Source: Leifsonia sp. ku-ls (GTDB lineage Bacteria > Actinomycetota > Actinomycetes > Actinomycetales > Microbacteriaceae). Taken from it: DNA of 64,000 bases. The stretch is taken from NCBI GenBank assembly GCA_003367665.1, contig QKXI01000001.1:310001-374000 (forward strand), read 5' to 3'. The notes beneath the pieces were generated by a model. It was not told the DNA's origin, ran no database searches, and saw nothing but the letters and a program-made list of their open reading frames with translations. Shown here one piece after another: positions 34,310-43,063 of the stretch. The position numbers and the translations under genes are program-made. Position 1 is the first letter of the stretch; each line of letters begins with the position of its first letter.

Positions 34310-35779
34310 TCAAGCGTCGGCGAGGAGGAAGCGGGCGGCCTGTTCGGCGATGAGGACGGTGGGGGCGTTGGTGTTGCCGGTGGTGATCGTCGGCATGACG
34401 GAGGCGTCGGCGACCGTGATGCCGGCGACGCCGTGCACCCGGAGGCGCGGGGTCACGACCGCGTCCGCGTCGACGCCCATCGCGCAGGTGCCGACCTGGT
34501 GGTGGTACGTGATGACGGTGCGGCGCACGTAGTCCTCCAGCTCGTCGTCCGGGATCGCCGGCCCGGGATGCACCTCCGTCGCGCCCCACGCGGCCAGCGC
34601 AGGGCGACGGCCGATGCTGCGGCACTGCCGCACCGAGGCGACGAGGGAGGCGACGTCGTCCGGGTGGCCCAGCGCATTCAGGTCGATCGCCACCGGGTCG
34701 TGCGGCCCCGGACCGGTGAGCGTCAGCCGGCCACGCGCCTTCGGCGTGACAATGCCCGCCATGAGGGAGAAGCCGTCGGCGGGCCCGGTCAGGCCCTCCT
34801 GGTACATGGGCACGGAGAAGTGGATGGGCTGCGTGTCCGGCACCGTCAGCTCCGGCCGGCTGCGCCAGAACAGGTGCGACTGCGTCACGGACACACCCGG
34901 GCGCGGCGGCCCGACCGGCCGCTCGGTGGTGGAGATCACCGGTGACAGCAGGTGGTCGTGCAGGTTCCGCCCGACCCCCGGGAGGTCGTGCACGGGCTCG
35001 ATGCCGACCGCGCGCAGCTCGTCGGCCGGTCCGATCCCCGACCGCAGCAGGATGCGCGGCGAGTCGAGCGCCCCCGCCGACAGCACCACTTCGTCGGCGC
35101 GCAGCTGCTGCACCTCCCCGCCCTGCTCGAACTCGACCCCGACCACCCGCGGGCCGTCGTCGCCCTGCTCGACGAGCAGCCGGTGCACCCAGCAACCGGT
35201 GCGCACGTCGACGCGGTCGCGCATCGGCTTCAGGTACGCCATGTAGGTGTTCCAGCGCGTGCCGTCGCGCAGCGTGACCTGCTGCTGCGAGACGCCGTCC
35301 AGGTGGCCGCTGTTGTAGTCCGGGTTGCGCTCCAGCCCCTCCTCCACCGCGGCCTGGACGATGGACTCCTGGATGGGGTCGAGCGGATAGTCGTCGGTCA
35401 CCGCCAGCAGGCGCTCGGCGTCCTCGAAGACGCCGCGCACGTCCTCCCACGCCCAGCCGTCGTTGCCACGCGCCGCCCAGCCGTCGTAGTCCTCCGGCGC
35501 GCAACGCACCCAGATCATCGCGTTGAGCGCGTGCGAGCCGCCGAGCACCTTGCCGCGCGGCAGGTGCAGCCGGCGGCCGGCCGCGTGCTCCTGCGGCACG
35601 GTGAAATAGTCCCAGTCGTCGGCGGAGTGCCAGAGCTCGCCCATCCGGGACGGATCGTGGATGGCCGGGTTGAGGTCCTCGCCGCCGGCCTCCAGCACCG
35701 TCACGCCGTGGCCGGCGTCGGCCAGCCGGCGGGCCACAACGGAGCCGGCCGAGCCTGCTCCGATCACGATCACGTCCAT
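34310..35779 (-). CDS. GMC-family FAD oxidoreductase (choline dehydrogenase-like)
   Basis: This 489-residue flavoenzyme has the FAD-binding GAGSAG at residues 7-12, the GMC signature LPRGKVLGGSHALNAM and the active-site His427 (YHHQVGTCAMG) with Asn471 in NTNAPT. It oxidises an alcohol to an aldehyde; the aldehyde dehydrogenase divergent from it (35965) would complete oxidation to the acid. The ATG at 35779 starts directly at the dinucleotide fold. The true alcohol substrate is unknown. Confidence 0.93.
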   Translation of the reverse strand: MDVIVIGAGSAGSVVARRLADAGHGVTVLEAGGEDLNPAIHDPSRMGELWHSADDWDYFTVPQEHAAGRRLHLPRGKVLGGSHALNAMIWVRCAPEDYDGWAARGNDGWAWEDVRGVFEDAERLLAVTDDYPLDPIQESIVQAAVEEGLERNPDYNSGHLDGVSQQQVTLRDGTRWNTYMAYLKPMRDRVDVRTGCWVHRLLVEQGDDGPRVVGVEFEQGGEVQQLRADEVVLSAGALDSPRILLRSGIGPADELRAVGIEPVHDLPGVGRNLHDHLLSPVISTTERPVGPPRPGVSVTQSHLFWRSRPELTVPDTQPIHFSVPMYQEGLTGPADGFSLMAGIVTPKARGRLTLTGPGPHDPVAIDLNALGHPDDVASLVASVRQCRSIGRRPALAAWGATEVHPGPAIPDDELEDYVRRTVITYHHQVGTCAMGVDADAVVTPRLRVHGVAGITVADASVMPTITTGNTNAPTVLIAEQAARFLLADA

Positions 35780-35870
35780 GGGGATCTCCGTCCTCGTCGT
35801 CGGGTCGGTACCGAGGCTGGCATGCCCGTGCGCGGGCGGGGAACGCGTGCGCCCGCGACGTTCCGGCATC

Positions 35871-35924
35871 GTCAACGGCCGTGCCCTGCCGGTCAAGACG
35901 CCGCGGACGGGACCTGCGGATACT
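35871..35924 (+). promoter_or_regulatory. Direct-repeat activator site and -10, aldehyde dehydrogenase
   Basis: GTCAAC (35871-35876) and GTCAAG (35892-35897) start 21 bp apart, and GATACT (35919-35924) lies 21 bp after the second. This is the same 54 bp frame as before the copper amine oxidase and the ABC importer. Co-activation of amine oxidase and aldehyde dehydrogenase is exactly what FeaR does in enteric bacteria. Confidence 0.6.
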
Positions 35925-35964
35925 GCTGAGGTCCCCATCCCCGGGCTAGCGAAGGAGCACCCCA

Positions 35965-37404
35965 GTGGCCACCAAGTTGTTCATCGACGGCGAGTGGACG
36001 GAGGCGTCCGGCGGCGCCATCCCCACCGTCGACCCCGCCACCGAGCAGGTCATCGAGGAGGTGGGCACCGCCGCGCGCGCCGACGTCGACGCCGCGGTCG
36101 CCGCCGCGCGCGCCGCCCTCGGCCGCGCCGAGTGGGCCGGGCTGCTCCCGGTGCAGCGCGCCGCGCTGCTGTTCCGCCTGGCCGACCTGATCGACCAGCA
36201 CCACGACGAGCTGGCGGCGCTGGAGACCCGCGACCAGGGCCAGCCGCTCGGCATCTCGAAGATGGTGAGCGTCACCGGGGCGGCCGAGCACTTCCGCTAC
36301 TACGCCGGCTGGGTCACCAAGATCCAGGGCACCGTGAACCCGGTGTCGTTCCCGGACACGCTGCACTACACGCGCCGCGAGCCGGTGGGCGTGAACGCGC
36401 TCATCACGCCGTGGAACTTCCCGCTGATGATCCTCGCCTGGAAGCTGGCCCCGGCGCTCGCCACGGGCAACACCGTGGTCATCAAGCCGAGCGAGGTGAC
36501 GCCGCTCACGAGCATCCGACTGGTGGAGCTGTGCCGCGAGGCCGGCATCCCGGACGGCGTGGTCAACCTGGTCACCGGCGACGGCTCGGTCGGCGCCATG
36601 CTCGCCGAGCACGAGGATGTCGACCACCTGTCGTACACCGGCTCGACCGCCGTCGGGCGGATCATCACGCGCGCGAGCGCCGACTCGAACCTCAAACGGC
36701 TGACGCTGGAGCTGGGCGGAAAGGCGCCGTCGATCATCGCCGCGGACGCCGACATCGACGCGGCAGTGCTCGGCAACATCCAGGGCAGCATCCTGAACTC
36801 GGGCCAGGTCTGCGCCGCCTACACGCGGTTCTACGTGGACAAGAAGCGCGAGGCCGAGTTCGTCGACAAGCTCGCGACCGGGGTCGCCGGGCTCCGTCTC
36901 GGCAACGGACTGGACGAGGGCACCGACCTCGGCCCGCTCGTCTCGGAGAAGCACCTGGGCCACGTCGAGCGCCTGGTCGCGGTCGGCCGCGAGCAGGGCG
37001 CCGAGGTCGTCACCGGCGGCGCCCGCGCCGACCGCGACGGCTACTTCTTCACCCCGACCGTCTTCGCCGGCGTGACCGACGACATGACGATCATGCACGA
37101 CGAGATCTTCGGCCCGGTGCTCTCGATCACCTCCTACGAGGACGGCGACGAGCTGGATGCGATCATCGCCCGCGCCAACGACACCGAGTACGGCCTCGCG
37201 GCCACCATCTGGACGAAGGACATCGCCACCTCGCAGCGCCTGGCGAACGGCATCCGGGCCGGCGCGGTCTTCGTCAACATGCCCTCGATCCCGGACATGG
37301 CGGCGCCGTGGGGCGGCTACAAGGCCAGCGGCTGGGGTCGCGAGATGGGCCCGTGGGCGATCGACGCCTACACCGAGACCAAGTCGGTCTGGCTGCACTA
37401 CTGA
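35965..37404 (+). CDS. Aldehyde dehydrogenase (arylacetaldehyde-type candidate)
   Basis: This 479-residue NAD-dependent ALDH has Glu249 in TLELGGKAPSII and catalytic Cys283 in NSGQVCAAYTRF. Sequence features are of the betaine/phenylacetaldehyde dehydrogenase branch. Its promoter shares the direct-repeat site of the copper amine oxidase, so oxidation of the amine-derived arylacetaldehyde to the arylacetate is the favoured role. Oxidation of the aldehyde made by the divergent GMC enzyme is the alternative. The GTG at 35965 follows GAAGGAG. Confidence 0.9.
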   Translation: MATKLFIDGEWTEASGGAIPTVDPATEQVIEEVGTAARADVDAAVAAARAALGRAEWAGLLPVQRAALLFRLADLIDQHHDELAALETRDQGQPLGISKMVSVTGAAEHFRYYAGWVTKIQGTVNPVSFPDTLHYTRREPVGVNALITPWNFPLMILAWKLAPALATGNTVVIKPSEVTPLTSIRLVELCREAGIPDGVVNLVTGDGSVGAMLAEHEDVDHLSYTGSTAVGRIITRASADSNLKRLTLELGGKAPSIIAADADIDAAVLGNIQGSILNSGQVCAAYTRFYVDKKREAEFVDKLATGVAGLRLGNGLDEGTDLGPLVSEKHLGHVERLVAVGREQGAEVVTGGARADRDGYFFTPTVFAGVTDDMTIMHDEIFGPVLSITSYEDGDELDAIIARANDTEYGLAATIWTKDIATSQRLANGIRAGAVFVNMPSIPDMAAPWGGYKASGWGREMGPWAIDAYTETKSVWLHY

Positions 37405-37414
37405 CCGCAATGAC

Positions 37415-37446
37415 GAAGCGCTCCGGCTCTCGGGCCGGAGCGCTTC
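37415..37446 (+). terminator. Terminator of the aldehyde dehydrogenase gene
   Basis: GAAGCGCTCCGGC and its complement form a perfect 13-base stem with a 6-base loop, 11 bp after the stop. It is a very stable hairpin without a long T-tract, typical of high-GC terminators. Confidence 0.8.
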
Positions 37447-37451
37447 GCCGT

Positions 37452-37479
37452 GTGGCGAGTGGTGATATCGTGTCGCCAC
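37452..37479 (-). terminator. Possible terminator of the peptide-type ABC operon
   Basis: GTGGCGA and TCGCCAC form 7-base arms around a 14-base loop, 39 bp beyond the stop of the convergent ABC ATPase gene. It is weaker than the neighbouring hairpin and may serve the minus-strand transcript. Confidence 0.4.
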
Positions 37480-37518
37480 TCGGCCGGAATACCCGCGACG
37501 ACTCACCGCTCGACGGGG

Positions 37519-38352
37519 TCAGGCGGCCGGGTCGCGGAGTTTGAGCCAGGTGGCGCGGCGGGCGGCCTGGCGCACGGGGTCGGCGATCGGGGAGGCCAGG
37601 AGCAGGCGCTGCGAGTAGGGATGCTGCGGGTGGCGGGTGATCTGGTCGCCGTCCCCGGTCTCCACGATCTCGCCGCGGTACATGACGGCCACGCGGTGGC
37701 AGATCCGCCGCACGACGCCCAGGTCGTGCGAGACGAACAGGTACGAGACGCCGGTGTCGCGCTGCAGCTCCAGCAGGAGGTCGATGATGGTCGCCTGCGT
37801 CGTCAGGTCGAGCGCGCTCACCGGCTCGTCGCAGACGATCAGGCGGGGCTTCCGGACGAGGGCCCGCGCGATCGCGATGCGCTGCCGCTGGCCGCCGGAG
37901 AACTCCTTCGGGTAGCGGCCCACCACCCCGGCGGGCAGTTTGACCCGGTCGAGCATCTCGGCGACCGTGGCGCGCGCGGCGCGCCGGCCGGTTCCGGCCG
38001 TGGCGAGCGGCTCGGCGAGGATGTCGCCGATGGTCATGGCCGGGTTGAGCGAGCCGTACGGGTCCTGGAACACGACCTGGATGCTCGACGCCAGCGCGCG
38101 CCGCGCCGCACCGCCGGCCCGGGTGATGTCCTGTCCGTCGAACTCGATGCGGCCGGAGGCCACGGGCACGAGCCCGAGGATCGCCTTTCCCAGCGTCGAC
38201 TTGCCCGACCCGGACTCGCCGACGAGGCCGACGCACTCGCCGGCTCCGATCTCGAGCGACACGCCCTTCAGCGCGTGGAACGTCCCGCGGCGCCGGCCGT
38301 AGTCGACCACCAGGTCGTCGACGCGAAGGAGTGGAGCGGGGGATGCGGTCAT
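37519..38352 (-). CDS. ABC transporter ATPase (peptide/nickel, DppF type)
   Basis: This 277-residue ATPase has Walker A GESGSGKSTL near residue 41, signature FSGGQRQRIAIARAL and Walker B LIVCDEPVSALD. It overlaps the upstream permease-ATPase fusion gene by four bases and is the last gene of a four-gene importer operon. It provides the second nucleotide-binding subunit. DppF/OppF-type assignment is firm; ligand identity is not. Confidence 0.92.
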   Translation of the reverse strand: MTASPAPLLRVDDLVVDYGRRRGTFHALKGVSLEIGAGECVGLVGESGSGKSTLGKAILGLVPVASGRIEFDGQDITRAGGAARRALASSIQVVFQDPYGSLNPAMTIGDILAEPLATAGTGRRAARATVAEMLDRVKLPAGVVGRYPKEFSGGQRQRIAIARALVRKPRLIVCDEPVSALDLTTQATIIDLLLELQRDTGVSYLFVSHDLGVVRRICHRVAVMYRGEIVETGDGDQITRHPQHPYSQRLLLASPIADPVRQAARRATWLKLRDPAA

Positions 38353-40214
38353 GCCGGCACCGCCTTCCTGGTCTCAGGGTCGCCCGCGTCTTCGCGGCCG
38401 GCCGACGGGGAGGAGCCGAGCGCGGCGTCCAGCTCGGCGCGGCTCTCCGCACCGTCGAGGGAGGCCGCGATCAGCTCGCGCGTGTAGTCGCTGGACGGTC
38501 GGGCGAAGATGCGCTCCACCGTCCCGATCTCGACGATCTCGCCGTCGCGCATGACGACCACGCGGTCGCAGATGTCGGCGACGACGCCGAAGTTGTGGGT
38601 GACGATCACGAGCGCCATCCGGTATTCGCGCTGCAGCTCGCGCAGCAGCTCCAGCACCTCGGCCTGCACCGTGACGTCGAGCGCGGTGGTCGGCTCGTCG
38701 GCGACGAGCACGGACGGCTTGCCCGCGATCGCCCCGGCGATCAGCACGCGCTGGGCCATGCCGCCGGAGAGCTGGTGCGGGTAGGCCTTCATCACGCGCG
38801 GCGGGTCGACGATGCCGACCTTGGCGAGCATCTCCAGCGCCCGCTCGCGGGCCTCGGCCCGGCTGAGCTTGTGCACGGCGCGCAGCGGCTCCATCAGCTG
38901 GTGGCCGATGGTGAACGACGGGTCCAGGTTCGACATCGGCTCCTGCGGGATGTAGCCCACCTCGTGGCCGAGCAGCCGCTGCCGGTCCTTGTGGCTCAGC
39001 CGCGTGACGTCCCGGCCGCCGATCCAGATCGCGTCGGCCGTGCACGCGCCGCCTGCGGGGAGCAGGTCGAGCACGCTGAACACCGTCTGCGACTTGCCGG
39101 AGCCGGACTCGCCGACGATGCCGAGCACCTCCCCCGGCGCGACGTCGAGCGTGATGCCGTGCACCACCTCGACCTCGCCGCCGTCCGCGGCGGCGTAGGT
39201 CACGCGCAGGTTCTTCAGCTGCACGGCCGAGTCGGACGGGCGGTGCGCGACCGCGCCGGTGGAGGTCGTCACCGCGGCCGGTTCGACCCCGGCGCGCGCC
39301 GCGCCGCGTCGACGCCGTCGGCGGTGGACGGGCGTGCGGACGCTCACCACGTCGGCGAGCGTCGACCCGAGCACGGCGAGCGCGGCGATGGTCAGGCCGA
39401 GCGCCAGCGACGGCCAGAGCAGCAGCAGCGGGCTGGTCAGCATGGTGCGGAAGCCCTCGTTCATCATGGCGCCCCAGCCGGGCGTCCGCGCGCCCCCGAT
39501 GCCGAGGAACTGCAGGCCGGCCTGCATCCCAATGGCGAGGCCCGCGGTGAGCGCGGTCTGGATGATGACCGGCGCGTACACGGCCTTCACGATGTGCCGG
39601 CCCATGATCCGGGCGTTCGTGAGCCCGGAGACGCGGGCCGCGTCCACGTACGGCTCGTTGCGCACGGCGAGCACCGTCGAGCGGGTCAGCCGGAAGTACC
39701 CCGGAGCCATGAACACGCCGAGCGTGGCCATGAGCACGGTGAAGTCGTTGCGTGTCCCGGCCGCCACGATGAGCAGCACGATCATGCCGGGCACCGCCTG
39801 CAGCGCGTCGCTCACCCAGCTGGCCGCGCGGTCGAAGAAGCGGCCGTAGTAGCCCGCCGCGAGCCCGGACGGCACACCCACGACGATCGCGACCACGATG
39901 GTCACCAAGGCTCCCCAGAGCGTCGACTGGGTGCCCCAGATCAGGCGGCTCAGCACGTCGCGGCCCGCGCTGTCCCCGCCGAGCGGATGCGCGGCGCTCG
40001 GCGGCGCCTTGGTGATGGCGAAGTCGACGAAGTTGGGGTCGTGCGGGGCCAGCAGCGGCGCGAACACCGCGACGAGCACCACGAGCGCGAGCACGGCGAG
40101 CGACACCGCGCCCGCGGGGCGCTTCAGCAGCCGGACGAATGTGGAGCCGCGCCGCGGGGTGGCCGCGGCCGCCGCGCTCTCGCGGGGGTCGATGATCACG
40201 TCGGTCGCCGTCAT
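38349..40214 (-). CDS. DppC-DppD fusion: ABC permease joined to ATPase
   Basis: This 621-residue protein fuses a DppC-type permease (about 1-300, six helices, with the LSRLIWGTQSTLWGAL entry and EAA-like loop VNEPY/DAARVSGLTNARIM) to a DppD-type ATPase (about 325-600). The ATPase has Walker A GESGSGKSQ near 367, signature LSGGMAQRV and Walker B VLVADEPTTALD. A second unrelated permease-ATPase fusion lies at 11903. The gene overlaps the permease gene upstream and the ATPase gene downstream by four bases each. Confidence 0.92.
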   Translation of the reverse strand: MTATDVIIDPRESAAAAATPRRGSTFVRLLKRPAGAVSLAVLALVVLVAVFAPLLAPHDPNFVDFAITKAPPSAAHPLGGDSAGRDVLSRLIWGTQSTLWGALVTIVVAIVVGVPSGLAAGYYGRFFDRAASWVSDALQAVPGMIVLLIVAAGTRNDFTVLMATLGVFMAPGYFRLTRSTVLAVRNEPYVDAARVSGLTNARIMGRHIVKAVYAPVIIQTALTAGLAIGMQAGLQFLGIGGARTPGWGAMMNEGFRTMLTSPLLLLWPSLALGLTIAALAVLGSTLADVVSVRTPVHRRRRRRGAARAGVEPAAVTTSTGAVAHRPSDSAVQLKNLRVTYAAADGGEVEVVHGITLDVAPGEVLGIVGESGSGKSQTVFSVLDLLPAGGACTADAIWIGGRDVTRLSHKDRQRLLGHEVGYIPQEPMSNLDPSFTIGHQLMEPLRAVHKLSRAEARERALEMLAKVGIVDPPRVMKAYPHQLSGGMAQRVLIAGAIAGKPSVLVADEPTTALDVTVQAEVLELLRELQREYRMALVIVTHNFGVVADICDRVVVMRDGEIVEIGTVERIFARPSSDYTRELIAASLDGAESRAELDAALGSSPSAGREDAGDPETRKAVPA

Positions 40215-41152
40215 TGCACACGCGCTTTCGGGTTGATCCAGCCGAGCACCAGGTCGAGGAGGAAGTTGACCACCACGACGAAGATCACCGTGATGACCGT
40301 GATGCCGAGCAGGATGGGGATGTCGCCGTTCTGGGAGGAGCCGGAGGTCAGCGCCCCGATCCCCGGCAGGGAGAAGATCTGCTCGACCACGATCGCGCCG
40401 CCCAGCAGGCCGACGAACATGAGCGCGAGCACGGTGAGCGAGGCCGGAGCGGCGTTGCGGACCAAGTGCACGGTGACGCGCGCCGAGCTCAGCCCGCGGC
40501 TGCGCAGCGTCCGGACGTAGTCCTGGTTGTCCGCGGTGATGATGGCGTTCCGCAGCTGCTCGGCGATCATCACGATCGCGCCGAGCGAGAGGGCGATCGC
40601 CGGCAGGGTGATCGAGCGCACCCAGCCTTCGACGCTCACCTGGGGCTGCACGTATCCGACCGCGGGGAACCACTTCAGATTCACGGCGAACCAGATGACC
40701 AGCACCAGGCTCACCCAGAAGCCCGGCAGCGCGAACAGGATGACGGAGGCGGCCTTGATGACCTTGTCGAGCACGCTGCCCGGGCGGAGGCCGGCGAGGA
40801 TGCCGAACAGCCCGCCGAATACCGCCGACAGCAGCACCGCGGCCGTCACGACAGAGAGCGTGACCGGCAGCTTCAGCGCGATCTGCGCGTTCACCGGCTG
40901 GAAGTTGCGCCACGAGGTGCCGAAGTCTCCCACGATGGCGTGACTGCCCCAGTCCCAGAACTGGACGAGCAGCGGGCGGTCGGTGCCGATCTTCGCGGCC
41001 AGGGCGGCCTGCTGCGCGGGCGTGGCCGACGTGCCGAGAAGCCCGGCGGTCGGGTCGCCGATCGCCAGGTGCGCGAGGAAGAAGGTGCCGATGGAGACGG
41101 CCACCAGGAGGATCACGCCGGAGACGAGCCTCTTGAGGGTGAAACGGATCAT
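40211..41152 (-). CDS. ABC transporter permease (peptide/nickel, DppB type)
   Basis: This 313-residue inner-membrane permease has six helices and starts MIRFTLKRLVSGVILLVAVS as DppB-type proteins do; residues near 215-235 (NAIITADNQDYVRTLRSRGL) form the loop that contacts the ATPase. The ATG at 41152 fits the family N-terminus. It is 88 bp after the binding-protein gene and pairs with the permease half of the fusion protein. Confidence 0.92.
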   Translation of the reverse strand: MIRFTLKRLVSGVILLVAVSIGTFFLAHLAIGDPTAGLLGTSATPAQQAALAAKIGTDRPLLVQFWDWGSHAIVGDFGTSWRNFQPVNAQIALKLPVTLSVVTAAVLLSAVFGGLFGILAGLRPGSVLDKVIKAASVILFALPGFWVSLVLVIWFAVNLKWFPAVGYVQPQVSVEGWVRSITLPAIALSLGAIVMIAEQLRNAIITADNQDYVRTLRSRGLSSARVTVHLVRNAAPASLTVLALMFVGLLGGAIVVEQIFSLPGIGALTSGSSQNGDIPILLGITVITVIFVVVVNFLLDLVLGWINPKARVQ

Positions 41153-41240
41153 GGAGCGGTTCCTGCCGGTCGGGGTTCCGGGAGCGGGCGGAGCGGGAGG
41201 CGGGTGGGCCGTGCCGGTCGCGCGGCCCACCCGCTCTCGG

Positions 41241-42761
41241 TCACTTCGCCTGGATCTGGCGGAGCGTGGGGAACATCATCCCGACCACCGGGGTGACCTG
41301 GATGTCGGAGGTGGAGGTGTAGGAGTTGTTCGCCTGGTACCAGACGTTGAACCACGCCTTGTCGGTGACCACCTTGTTGAGCGCCTCGATGGCGTCGTTC
41401 TGGTCGCTCGGCTGGGCCGTGAGCACCTTCTGCACCGCGGCCTTCACGTCCGGGTAGGCGTCGACGTCGGGCGTCGGGTTGTACCACTGCGGCAGGTTGA
41501 TCTGCCGCTGGACGCTCGCGACGGGGTTCGAGTCCATCGAGATGAAGGCGACGAACATCGGATAGGTGGGCGCGTTCTTCTGGTAGTCCATGTACTGCAT
41601 GTCGTCCCAGGTGACCGTGATGCCGAGGTCCTTGAACGTCTGGTCGACGACCGGCTGCCAGACCTGGAACACCTGCGACATCGGCATGTGCAGCGAGAAC
41701 CCGTCGGCGTAGCCGGCCTCGGCCAGCAGGGACTTCGCCTTGGCGATGCTGGTCTTGTACGTCGAGTTCAGCGCCGGCACGTTGCCGGGAAGGCCGGCCG
41801 GGAAGACCTGGTTCGACACCTTCCCCGCGCCGTTGCCGACGGCCTTCAGGATGCTGGCCCCGTCGAACGCGTAGTTGAGCGCCTGGCGCACCTTCACGTC
41901 GCCGAGCGGCTTGAACGACGAGCCGGAGCGGTCGGTGAACTGCAGGCCGACCCAGCCGGAGACCTTCGCGGCCACGTTCCAGCCGTTCTCCTTCGCCTGC
42001 TTGAGGGCCGTGTCGTCCGCGTAGTTGACGTTGATCTGGCCGGAGAGCATCGCGTTGTCGCGCGCCGTCGCGTCCTGGATGGGGTAGATCGCGAGCGGCG
42101 AGAACGGGAAGTTCTTGGCGTCCCAGTGGTCCTTCACCTTGGTGAAGTGGTACTCGGCGCCCGCGACGCTGGTCTTGTCGAGGGTGTACGGGCCGGAGCC
42201 GACCGGCTCCTTGGCGAGCGTTCCGGCGTCGATCGCCTTCGGCGCCATCATGTAGCTGCGGCCGATGCCCATGAAGTAGAGGAGCATGTCGTCGCGCTGC
42301 TTCAGGTCGATCTCGACCGTCTTGTCGTCGACGGCCTTGAAGCCGGCGACGCTGGCGTAGGCCTCTCCGCTGCGCGCCCCCTTCTGCAGGTACTCGAGGC
42401 TCTTGACGGCCGCGGCGGCGTCGAGCTTCTCGCCGTCGGAGAACTTCACGCCGCTGCGGAGCGTGAGGGTGACGGTCTTGAAGTCGTCCGAGACCTTCCA
42501 CGAGGTGGCGAGGGCGGGGACCGGCTTGCCGTCTCCGTCGACGGCGATGAGCGGGTCGTACACGGCGGACAGGTAGGGGCCGTCGAAGCCGATGTCGGCG
42601 AGCGACGGGTCCCAGCTGGTGACGTCCGCGAACTCGCCGATGTTGAGCGGACCGCCGGCCGCTTTCGTGGTGGATGACGTATCGCTTCCCCCGGAGCCGC
42701 AGGCGCTCAGCGCCAGCGTGGTCACGGCGGCCAGGGCCACCGCGATCAGTGCTTTCTTCAT
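41241..42761 (-). CDS. ABC transporter solute-binding lipoprotein, family 5
   Basis: This 506-residue SBP family 5 lipoprotein has a signal peptide ending LALSAC (lipidated Cys20), followed by a Ser/Gly/Thr linker. The core motif VTSWDPSLADIG and later features are typical of oligopeptide/opine/nickel binding proteins. It leads the importer operon. Its promoter carries the GTCAAC-N3-TGTAGAAT motif also found before the 28906 alcohol dehydrogenase, so the imported compound may feed that pathway. Confidence 0.92.
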   Translation of the reverse strand: MKKALIAVALAAVTTLALSACGSGGSDTSSTTKAAGGPLNIGEFADVTSWDPSLADIGFDGPYLSAVYDPLIAVDGDGKPVPALATSWKVSDDFKTVTLTLRSGVKFSDGEKLDAAAAVKSLEYLQKGARSGEAYASVAGFKAVDDKTVEIDLKQRDDMLLYFMGIGRSYMMAPKAIDAGTLAKEPVGSGPYTLDKTSVAGAEYHFTKVKDHWDAKNFPFSPLAIYPIQDATARDNAMLSGQINVNYADDTALKQAKENGWNVAAKVSGWVGLQFTDRSGSSFKPLGDVKVRQALNYAFDGASILKAVGNGAGKVSNQVFPAGLPGNVPALNSTYKTSIAKAKSLLAEAGYADGFSLHMPMSQVFQVWQPVVDQTFKDLGITVTWDDMQYMDYQKNAPTYPMFVAFISMDSNPVASVQRQINLPQWYNPTPDVDAYPDVKAAVQKVLTAQPSDQNDAIEALNKVVTDKAWFNVWYQANNSYTSTSDIQVTPVVGMMFPTLRQIQAK

Positions 42762-42868
42762 GGTGTCTTCTCTCGGTTCTCTCAGGGCAGGGAGGTGGAA
42801 CTCGAAACAACACGTGGAGCGGGGTCGTCGACCGCGATCGGCGGACACTCCGGTGTGTCGTGGCGGTA

Positions 42869-42896
42869 ATTCTACAGTTGTTGACAAGAAAGGCAA
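42869..42896 (-). promoter_or_regulatory. Promoter of the ABC importer operon
   Basis: On the minus strand TTGCCT (42896-42891) and TAGAAT (42874-42869) are 16 bp apart. The segment GTCAACAACTGTAGAATTACC matches the plus-strand promoter core at 28859 at 17 of 21 positions. It leaves a leader of about 100 bases. Confidence 0.6.
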
Positions 42897-43010
42897 CTAG
42901 TGGAGAAAAACGATGGGGAAAGCCTGACACGACGCCGCTCGGAACACGAAATCCCGGCAGTGTGCTGGCATTTCCGCGCACGGGCATGGCCGCGGTGTAC
43001 GGGAAGATAT

Positions 43011-43023
43011 ACGATCCCATCGT
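43011..43023. promoter_or_regulatory. Short palindrome at the hpaH promoter
   Basis: ACGATCCCATCGT has 5-base arms about three bases and overlaps the -10 candidate TATACG (43008-43013). TACGATCC is also the left arm of the inverted repeat before the AraC gene (5366). This hints that one regulator binds both, but the site is short. Confidence 0.4.
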
Positions 43024-43063
43024 GGGCACAGCGCCCCTCCTCCGACGACGAAGGGAGCCATCG

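Larger units (their letters stand above)
42762..43063. other. Divergent intergenic region between the ABC importer and hpaH
   Basis: This 302 bp gap holds no credible gene. It contains a leader of about 100 bases and a promoter for the ABC binding protein on the minus strand. On the plus strand an AT-rich GATATACGATC segment with the short palindrome ACGATCCCATCGT (43011-43023) probably acts as promoter/operator for hpaH. Confidence 0.65.
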
